DNA from: Aurantiochytrium sp. KH105
Lineage: Eukaryota; Sar; Bigyra; Thraustochytrida; Thraustochytriidae
Reading direction: 5' to 3'
Length of the DNA: 64,000 nt
Assembly: GCA_003116975.1 (NCBI GenBank)
Contig: BGKB01000028.1
Coordinates: forward strand, 310,001-374,000
Shown piece after piece: positions 53,347-61,202 of the stretch. The notes under the pieces are model-generated. The model searched no databases and was not told the DNA's origin. It was given only the letters and a program-made list of their open reading frames with translations. Position numbers and translations under genes: made by a program. The first letter of the stretch is position 1, and each line of letters opens with the position of its first letter.

Positions 53347-53408
53347 CGCGCAAGTGGGCTATAGCCGCTTTGCGCACTTGCAGCCTCGCATACCCCACTT
53401 GCGCCGCG
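53347..53408 (-). promoter_or_regulatory. Inverted pair of CAAGTGGG-TATAG elements, probably for the EXOSC10-like gene
   Basis: GCGCAAGTGGGCTATAGCCG (about 53348-53367, plus) faces CGCATACCCCACTTGCGCCG (about 53387-53406, that is GCAAGTGGGGTATGCG on the minus strand), with GCACTTGC at 53374-53381 between them. The EXOSC10-like gene starts 1.3 kb away on the minus strand; no plus-strand gene follows. This is the cleanest inverted pair of the element in the window. Confidence 0.45.
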
Positions 53409-54117
53409 CGCCCCCTCCCCTTGCCTTCTGCGGCGGTTGGCGTGCACGCATGCACTCCCTCTCCCCCGCAAAGTCATTTATTTACTGTTAGTTGTATACA
53501 GTTGGCTGCATTTGTTTGTTGATTCATTCAGCCAGCCAGGCAGCCAGTAGGCCTAACTGTAAGACATTCCTGACTGTGAGTTACAGTCAGTCGATTGGTC
53601 GTTCGGTCGTTCCTTTATTCAGGCGCACTTGTCGGACATCCGGTCGGCTGGGCATGCAGGCTCGTACGGTAAGGACTGACATGAGCAAAGTGCCGACAAC
53701 AAGATAGTCTTCATTTTCTGGTGAAGGGATCGATGACAGGAAACAAAGCTATGATAGATGGGAGGTCCAAGAAGGCGGCCTTGAATGACTCCATCTTCAA
53801 AGTTTGCGTGAGGGGTAGGGAAATTGCGCGTGGGATGGGAGTAGGGCACGAAGCTGGCAGAACAAAAGAGCTTCTGCTCAAATGAATGGCACGTCTCGCA
53901 CTCGTGGCTGGCTGGCTGACAATCTGGTTAAAATGCAAGGATTTCCGCTTAAGGTTCAACCAAAGAGTTGTGACACCATTAAATGTTTGGGCTCCCAAGC
54001 TTTCTTTCATACAACCACGACAGTCGCCTTCTCTTCGTATCAGGAATTGTGTCACATCCAAGAAACATTTCATGTGGGGAAAAGGACTAAATCATTCTAT
54101 TTTCGAAAGGAAAAAGC

Positions 54118-54216
54118 GGCGTGCACGCGCGTATGAACGTGCGCCTACTCAGGCTAGCATCAGGGGTAAACAAAGGTCTTGTATGTCAAAGATCAGTCAG
54201 CTTGACGTAAGCTGAC
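54118..54216 (-). other. Two 3' hairpins behind subtilase A
   Basis: In the 3' flank of the gene at 54288-56600 a perfect 8-pair stem GTCAGCTT/AAGCTGAC with loop GACGT lies at 54196-54216, 72 bases beyond the stop. A second imperfect stem (GGCG..CACG/CGTGCGCC) lies at 54118-54145. Both have counterparts behind the second subtilase gene, where stem sequence and loop differ in part. A role in 3' end formation or mRNA stability is inference. Confidence 0.45.
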
Positions 54217-54287
54217 GGGTAAAGGGGTAAAGTGGCAGAAGAAGAAGAGAACGGAATGCCATGAACCGTGTTCTAGATGTCTGTGGC

Positions 54288-56600
54288 CTAGCAGCAACGG
54301 GTACCACCCTTGCCGCTCGACTTTTTGCAGCGAACCTTCATCTTGTTCTTGCTGACCTGATAGTATTTACCGTTTCCACACTCGGTGCTCGACCAGACCC
54401 ACTTGTTATCGTAGTTGCAAGTGTTCTTAATGTCAGCGTAGACAAGTTCCGATCCAAGGCAAAGATCGAGGCCCATATCTTCGCAGAGCGCCTGGGCATC
54501 CTCGTAATTGACATTGCCGCACGAGGACGGGGTCTTCATGTCGTCCACGGGATCAGGGACATCGTCGACTTCGTAGCAGGCAGCGCTCTTGCTTTCCTCC
54601 GGGATAAGGGCCCAAGCGCAGCCGTCGGTGGTCTCGCACAGATCAAGAGAAAGAAGGCTGCAGGGAAGGTCGCCACTGAGATCGTAGCACTTGCTGGTGC
54701 TGCTGTCCCACAAGCAGTTCTCGGCGTTCTTGCAGCGCCCCTTGCGTCCGTCAAAGGACGAGCAGGAGATCGTCGGGTAGCTGGTCGGGGCAGCAGTCGG
54801 TGACTTGGTCGGCTGGGCCGTCGGCGGCGTCGGCGCAGCAGTGGTTGGGAACGGCGTCGGGGCCTGCGTTCCAGAGTTACTCGGCGACCCGAGCTTAGCG
54901 ATGGCCTTTGTACCGGAATCAAAGTACGCCTGAAAGGTTTGTGCATGCTTGTAGCCAATCATGACCGAGAGAAGCTCTGTCGTGTCTGTTCCATAGTAGT
55001 TGGCCTGGAAGATAGCATCGGTCGAGCTAGTGAGGCGGAAGATGACAGCCTTGGCGCCCTGGTTCTCCGCGGTCTTCACCTTGTCAAAGAACAGACAGTC
55101 GCCACGAGGGACCATCACAATCTTGTCCGTGAAGTCTTCGTCCGTTTCCGTGCAAAGGTTGTTTTCGGTCGAAAAAAGCTCGCCGCTGATCAGCTCGTCA
55201 GAGGGAAAGTCAGCGCCGAAGCCTGACTTCTCAAAAGCAACACAGTACTCCTCAATGCAAACTTCGTTCGGCAGGTTCGTGGGCGGCATCGTCGGCGACA
55301 CGGTGGGAGGCGTCGGCGGACCCGTGTACGTGGGCACCTGCAGCAAAAGGTTCGGGCTGTCGTCGCCCTCGAGGCCCAAGACCTTATCGGCAACCAAAAG
55401 GCTGAACAGCTCCGACTGAGCAGCGTCCTTGTCCTTGTTGTGCTTCTCAAGGAGAGTCGCAGCAACGCCCGCAACGTGAGGCGTCGCCATCGAGGTTCCA
55501 CTAATGGTCTTGACAGCAGAGGTGCTACCCTTCCAGGTCGACTTGATGCTCGAGCCAGGTGCAAAGACATCCGTGCACTCGCCGTAGTTCGAGTAGCTGG
55601 CCATGTAATCGGTCGAGGTCGTCGCGCCGACAGTGATGACACCACCGTTGGCACCGTTGCCACCAGCACTTGCAGGCGAGACGTTGCAGGCATCCTGGTT
55701 CTCGTTACCGGCAGCCACCACAACAATCATGCCGGCCTCGACGGCTTCGTTGACGGCGTTGTTCATGGACGAACTGTAGCCTCCGCCGAGAGACATGGAG
55801 ATGACCGCAGACTCGCCATTGTACTGGTCAGCCTGGTGCTGAACGGCCCAGTTGATGCCCTTGATGACACCCGAGGTCGAGCCCGAGCCGGACGACGAGA
55901 GGACCTTGACGCCAAAGATGGTAGCCTCGCGGGCAATGCCATAGGTGCCACCAGCGGCCGTTCCGGAGCAGTGGGTACCGTGGCCGTTGCCATCGGTGAT
56001 GGAGCCGCCAGACTCGGAGGTAAAGTCCTGCATGAGGTAGGCACGGCCGCCAAAGTCGTTGTGGTCCTCGTTGACGCCGGTATCGACAATGTAAATGTTG
56101 ACGCCAATGCCAGTGTGCGAGACCTCAAGAGCGGTGTTGCTGAGGGGAAGATCTTCCTGATCGATGCGGTCGAGACCCCAGGACGCTGGCGTGGCATCGT
56201 TGATGACGACGGAGTCAGCTTCGACGCTCTTGACCTTGGGGAGTCCCTCGACAAAAACCTTGAGCTCCTCGGTTCCGCTAAAGAAGACGAAGCAAGTCTT
56301 GATCGTAGCTGTCGTGACCTTGTCGTCCTGCGATCCATCATCATCGTATGTCTGTCCGTCATACATGTTATGAAGCTTCCACGTCGTGATGTTTTCTGTG
56401 ACAATGTCGCAGGCCGTGCCGGTGTCTTCGCCGTCGTAGACCTCAGCAATGAAGTCGTTGTTCGACTGAAGACCACGTCTAGACTTGATGAGCGAACGGC
56501 GCGCAGCTGCGTGCGAGTCATCATCCTCCAAGATCATGCCATTTGCGCTGCTCAAAACGGCAGTGGCAAGCAAGGCGGCAAAGGTGAGTTTAGAGACCAT
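54288..56600 (-). CDS. Secreted subtilisin-like serine protease (S8, proteinase K type) with PA domain, A
   Basis: 770 residues. A signal peptide (MVSKLTFAALLATAVLSSANG) leads to an I9-type propeptide (about 30-135) and the S8 catalytic domain (about 140-390) with D173 (IVDTGV), H207 (GNGHGTHCSG), oxyanion N299 (AAGNEN) and S370 (SGTSMATPHVAG), all in place. A protease-associated (PA) domain follows (about 447-570), then a Pro/Thr linker (PTxxPTxxPT) and a Cys-rich C-terminal region (about 612-770) ending GTRCC with several CxW and CY modules. It should be an active secreted endopeptidase for external feeding. Residues about 132-445 are identical to those of the second subtilase at 61203-63536, while signal peptide, propeptide and C-terminus differ. 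Confidence 0.93.
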   Translation of the reverse strand: MVSKLTFAALLATAVLSSANGMILEDDDSHAAARRSLIKSRRGLQSNNDFIAEVYDGEDTGTACDIVTENITTWKLHNMYDGQTYDDDGSQDDKVTTATIKTCFVFFSGTEELKVFVEGLPKVKSVEADSVVINDATPASWGLDRIDQEDLPLSNTALEVSHTGIGVNIYIVDTGVNEDHNDFGGRAYLMQDFTSESGGSITDGNGHGTHCSGTAAGGTYGIAREATIFGVKVLSSSGSGSTSGVIKGINWAVQHQADQYNGESAVISMSLGGGYSSSMNNAVNEAVEAGMIVVVAAGNENQDACNVSPASAGGNGANGGVITVGATTSTDYMASYSNYGECTDVFAPGSSIKSTWKGSTSAVKTISGTSMATPHVAGVAATLLEKHNKDKDAAQSELFSLLVADKVLGLEGDDSPNLLLQVPTYTGPPTPPTVSPTMPPTNLPNEVCIEEYCVAFEKSGFGADFPSDELISGELFSTENNLCTETDEDFTDKIVMVPRGDCLFFDKVKTAENQGAKAVIFRLTSSTDAIFQANYYGTDTTELLSVMIGYKHAQTFQAYFDSGTKAIAKLGSPSNSGTQAPTPFPTTAAPTPPTAQPTKSPTAAPTSYPTISCSSFDGRKGRCKNAENCLWDSSTSKCYDLSGDLPCSLLSLDLCETTDGCAWALIPEESKSAACYEVDDVPDPVDDMKTPSSCGNVNYEDAQALCEDMGLDLCLGSELVYADIKNTCNYDNKWVWSSTECGNGKYYQVSKNKMKVRCKKSSGKGGTRCC

Positions 56601-56684
56601 CTTGCCCTGCTTCGATGTCGCCCTTTGCGCGAGCGCTTGGGTCGCTGTCGGAATTTCTTCTTCTTCTCGCTATTCTTGCGTTCT

Positions 56685-56685
<1 letters not shown>

Positions 56686-56724
<39 letters not shown>

Positions 56725-56753
56725 TTGCTTGCTTGTTTGCTTGTTTGCTTTGT
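56686..56753 (+). repeat. (GCTT)n tetranucleotide repeat
   Basis: About sixteen GCTT units with a few GTTT variants lie within 90-150 bases upstream of the first subtilase start, so in its promoter or leader. Confidence 0.85.
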
Positions 56754-57704
56754 CCTATTGCTTGCAAGCGCGCTCGCTGTATGCGAAGCGGCTTTTCAGG
56801 TTGAGTTTGAGGTTTGCTTTGGTGAGCTCGCCGGCGTCCGGCCTCGCCTTGACCGCCCCCTTTTTGATGTTTTCAATTCTCTGGCGCGAGATTCTGGCTT
56901 TCTCGCTGGCCGCCCGCGCGGCGCGGGATGGCCCGGGTCTGCGGAGCCTTTTTTTCCTTTTCAATTTTCTTTTTCTTTTCTTTTCGTTTTTCTTTTTCTT
57001 TACAAGCTTCTTCGTTTTACTCTCTCTCGCTCCCTCTCGGCGCGTCGAGAGGCAGAGGCAGAGAGGGGGAAAGAGCTTGTTTGCTGCGTTGCACCTTTGC
57101 CTGGCTGCTTGTTCTGCCCCGGATCTGCACGCTGCGAGTATGCCTACCTCTACCTGATCAAGCGTGATGCCACCCACGATGTGGCGCGGCGCGGGCGCGC
57201 CATGGAGCTGTTTTCCATTCATCTTTCTTTCTATTTTTCTTTCTTTCCTCTAAAAAAAGAAAGTAAGCTTGCTTTCCCCCCCTTCAGATCCCCCGCCCCC
57301 CCTCCCCCCGTACGACTCATTTCTCCGGTCGATCGAACTCGATCGCTCGAGCATTCTGTCGCACGCTTTCCTCCGCCCGCCCCCGCGCCCCGGCCGGTTG
57401 GCTTTTCCGACGTGCCCAGCGGCCCGGGGGCGGCGCTTCTTCGAGGGTGCAGCGCGGGCTCCGCTCGCACTTCCTGCAGGTGGCGTCGCGCTGCACAGAC
57501 CCTCCCTCTGGCGCCTCTCTCTCCGGACCCCGCGGGAATTCCACCCGCTAGATATTAGGACGCGGACCCGGGTCCGGTGCGGACGCGCAGGGCGCGGCGG
57601 GGGCGCGGGCGTGGCGGACCTTGTGTTCTACGAACTCCGAAAGAGGCAGGCATGGCGACCCAGCTCGCTCGCCACACCACGGTCTTTCATTTCTTTCGTT
57701 GTGT

Positions 57705-57866
57705 TTCGTTGCGTTGCGTTGCGTTGCCTTGCCTTGCCTTGCGTTGCGCTGCGTTGCGTTGCGTTGCGTTGCGCGCTGCTGCAGCTGGAGCTGGCATGGC
57801 ATGGCATGACACGGCATGACACGGCATGACACGGCATGACACGGCATGACACGGCATGGATAGCAT
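57705..57866 (+). repeat. Adjacent GTTGC pentamer and GGCATGACAC decamer arrays
   Basis: A field of CGTTG units with CCTTG and CGCTG variants (57705-57776) is followed within 20 bases by about six copies of a GGCATGACAC decamer (57797-57860). It is a minisatellite; there are no spacers, so it is not a CRISPR array. Confidence 0.8.
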
Positions 57867-59365
57867 GGCACGGCCGCCGCGCCGAGGGATTCGAGGCCCG
57901 GTCGTCCGCGCGGCGAAGTGCTGGCGCGAATCGCGTCGCGCCTCGAGACGAGTTGGGTTGAGTTGAGTTCGACGGTGAGATGAGTTCGTCGGCGAGGTAG
58001 CTAGGTTCGTCGGTGCGGCGAGCGCGTAAGCCGCCAGGCCGCCCGCCTCGGGACGCACGGGGATTCGGCCCGGCCGGCACTCGCCTGCCATACTTCGGTC
58101 GGACGCTCCCCGGGGACGTGCGCGGGGTTCTTTGGCGCGAGACGCGGGGTCGAGCCGCGCCGCCATCTCTTCGCTTCGCGACCTCGCTTGGGCCAGCTAG
58201 CTAAAACCTTACAATCCTTCGCTTTTCACGCGCGCTATCTTCCTACCTGCCGCTGTACTTTTGCCTCCGCTTCCTCCCGTTGCGCTGCTCTCGCGCCGCT
58301 TTCGCTCCCGCGCCCGCGCAATCTCGATCGATACCACAGGGCGCAAGCAAGGCAGCAAGCAAAGAGGCCGGGCCCAGCGCGGTCTCCGAAAAAATGCTGC
58401 AATCTTCGCGTCGCGACAGTCGGGTTCGCCGGCCAGCCACCATGCCTCGGTGCGGTGCCGAGAGAAACAGAGAGAGAGAGAGAGAGAGAGAGAAAGGGAG
58501 CTCTTGAAGAGGCTGGGTGCGACACTGCGTCTACTGCACGATTCGTTTGGTTCAGGAACGCAGTATGATGATGATTCAAGAGTTACCGTGCGCTGCAACG
58601 GATCTGTGGGCGCGGCTGTCCGCCTGCGACATCACATGCATCACATGCCTTGCATGCACACTATTTTGGAGACCTCGGCAGCGCACACCACATTGCGACC
58701 GCCGCGGACCACGTGGGGTCTGGTGGCTTGGCGGAGGCGAGAGCAAGTTGGTAGGGGCGGACTTTTGAGTTGTGGGCGTGTGCCACATTCACGCGCGGAC
58801 CGAAAGAGGAGGTGGTGGCTAGGGTGGGAAAGCGAAAATGCCATTGTGACGTGCTCACTCTATCTTATCGACAATCTCGCGAGATTGCAACGGATGCGGG
58901 CCTCCAGGTCTTCCAAGCGCCGCCACACCCGTACCAGTGGCAGCTAGCGCATGATATCGTGAACACGCAGCTCCGCGGCGCCGAGTAGCGTCTATCTTAC
59001 CGACGTCCCTCAGTTTACCGTTCGTGGTCGCTTCTTCCACGATTTCGCGCTGACCTCCGCCCACCTGCTGCACGTGCAAATGGCAAATGGGGAAGGGAAC
59101 AAAAAAGAGCAAGTTTCCCGCGCATCCACGGGCGGTCACTCTCGCTTCCTCACGGCCCCGCGCGCGCCATTCCGACGCATCGATGATTCGACGTGGACCC
59201 CCTTGCCCCAGGGTGCACAATAAGTGCGTTTTCAGGCTTCTTGAGGGGTTGATCCGGCCGCCCGCCCGTGGGAGAGGCACTGCTTTTTTTTTTTGCGAAC
59301 AATTCAGACCCTTACTCCGACGTGGCAATGAAAAGAGGAAAACAAGCAGAAGGATGGGCCGAAAG

Positions 59366-59403
59366 ATAGATAGATAGATACGTAGATAGATAGATAGATA
59401 GAG
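59366..59403 (+). repeat. (GATA)n tetranucleotide repeat
   Basis: GATA units with one ACGTA interruption, continuing into GAGAAAGA repeats up to about 59440. Confidence 0.85.
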
Positions 59404-61054
59404 AGAAAGAGAAAGAGAGAGAAGGAGAGCGAGCGAAGGAGAGAATAGAGGGCGACAAGGAGAAAAGAAAGGTAAGGAAATAAACCAGACACATAGTCTA
59501 CTTGCCCCATTACCTCCCTCCCTCCTCCCACCCCCTCCCACTCCCCCCTTCACAGAAAAACGAAAAGGAGAATTTTAACCGATCCATGCATGAGCACGTG
59601 CCAATCGCTCCGACGATGTTTCCATTGAGCTAACGACCAACGTGATGGCTTATTTGCCCGTTCCTTGGTTACTGAACGTTGCTTCCCTCGTATCCCGCCC
59701 GGGCCGTCGGCGCGGAGGAGGGTCGTAAATCTGCGGCTGAAAAGAGAGAAACCCCCTGAAGTTCAGTCAACCAGAGGGCCGGACGCGCGGCCGCAGTCGT
59801 TGCGCCTGATTTTCTTCAAGTTCGCGCCTGCCGGTTGCCAGCTGCAGCTGCACTGGCTGCAACTTCTCTCCTACCTTTCCACCCCAGGGTACGAGCTATC
59901 GATCGTCCTTGTCTCTGTTCGTTTTACCAAATTTCTCTCCTCTTGCCGCCGCCAATTTGACTCTCCGATGGGCGCGGGTTTTTTCCAAGAATCTCTTGCT
60001 CGGAGCTCTGAATGAGTGGATGCGCGATACCCGCAAGCTCGTTCGTGCCACGAACCACGGCCTCTGCCCGACGTTTCGCTCGCGGTGCGGCCGAATGGGA
60101 AGATCTTCTCGGAACCCCCCGCCTGGTCCAACCTTCCTCGCGCTCGCTGGTTCCACTTTTCCGCCTCCTGTCGACAGGTCAAACAGGTCAACCCCCCCCA
60201 TGAAAGACGCGCTGCGGAGCTCCGCCATCTTCTGTGGAACCAGCATCCACGCGTCCGCGCCCGCGCCCGGCACAGTGCGGTGCAGGGCAGAGCAGTGTGG
60301 TACAGTGCGCTGCGCTGCGGTGCGCTGCGAGTTCGAAGACCCCGCGCCGCACCTCCCCGCGCCGCACCTCCCCGCGCCGCGCCGCACCGCACCGCCCTCC
60401 GCGCCGCACCTCCCCGCGCCGCGCCGTCGCCTGCGGCCACGGTACTCGAAATCAAATTGTTGGGGTTGGGAAATACTCGTCCGCTCGCTCGCAGCGCCGG
60501 CGCGGACTAAGGCGATGCGCTTCGCGAGGCTGCGTTGCGTCGTGGCGGTGATGCGTCGCAGGCTTGGCTAAGGACGGGCCTTATTCGTAGTACTTCCACT
60601 GGCAAAGATGAAACGGATATTTTCTTCTTTTTCTTCTTTTTCTTCCTTGTTTTTTTTCTTCTTCGCCTTTCGCCTTCCCGCCTCCCTCCTCTTACGCTCT
60701 TTTCTACGAGCCACCTTACTTGTTTGGCACCCTTGAGCCAAAAGAGCCAAGCACTTTTGTGTAATGCGAAGACGAAGCGTCCCCAAGAAAATTCTTGAAT
60801 TGGCGTACGAGTGCTGTGAATGATGCCAAGGAGGAAAAGCAACGCAGTAAAGCGCACGCTACGACGACTTGGGCCGAATACGGACACTTTTAGATGAAGG
60901 ACGTGCTCAAATGGGCTTACTTGGAATAAAGCTCGAACGTTGTGCGCGGAAGTGAAGCTCGAGCTCAATCTTGACAGCGACAAGGAATAAGATCGAAGCA
61001 AAGGCACAAACTATCTAGGTAAGAGACTAATGTTGTTACTTTCATACGTTTCAT

Positions 61055-61160
61055 GTGCACGCGTATTTGAGCGTGCACAGGAGGTTTCTATCTAACATCA
61101 AAGAATACGGTCAGACGTTGAAATGTCAAGATCAGTCAGCCTTCATTGCGAAGAGCTGAC
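61055..61160 (-). other. Two 3' hairpins behind subtilase B
   Basis: A perfect 8-pair stem GTGCACGC/GCGTGCAC (61055-61078, loop GTATTTGA) and a 10-pair stem GTCAGCCTTC/GAAG-A-GCTGAC with one bulged A (61135-61160, loop ATTGC) lie 43-148 bases beyond the stop. The second shares ATGTCAA-GATCAGTCAGC with the hairpin behind subtilase A, but its inner stem pairs differ on both sides so that pairing is kept. Confidence 0.45.
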
Positions 61161-61202
61161 GAGAATGGGTACTATAGTAAAGAGGAAAATCGCGGCGGCT
61201 CT

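Larger units (their letters stand above)
52018..54287. other. Intergenic region upstream of the EXOSC10-like gene
   Basis: 2.3 kb with no supportable gene. It has a GAAAGG/GGAAT run (about 52860-52905), a GCTA run (53060-53082), a very GC-rich block (53.1-53.42 kb) with the paired CAAGTGGG elements, and an AT-richer half (53.5-54.28 kb) that is probably the 3' flank of the first subtilase and holds its two hairpins. Confidence 0.55.
56601..61202. other. Repeat-rich region between the two subtilase genes
   Basis: 4.6 kb with no supportable gene. Seen: a (GCTT)n array (56686-56753), pyrimidine runs near 56950-57005, a CGTTG/CCTTG pentamer field (about 57705-57776), a GGCATGACAC decamer array (about 57797-57860), GA runs (58467-58494), a GATA array (59366-59403), TTCTTCTTTT runs (60622-60665), and GCCGCACCTCCCCGC repeats (about 60347-60420). 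Short open frames translate to repeats. A tRNA A-box-like sequence on the minus strand at 59622-59637 does not extend into a tRNA. Confidence 0.5.

Noticed and set aside
57797-57860. Regular short repeats that might be read as a CRISPR array
   Set aside because: The decamers are directly tandem with no spacers, and the genome is eukaryotic.
59570-59645. Possible tRNA gene on the minus strand (GTCGTTAGCTCAATGG resembles a tRNA A box; T-runs follow)
   Set aside because: The D-loop would be 16 bases, the would-be T arm does not pair, and no 3' acceptor strand complements the 5' end.
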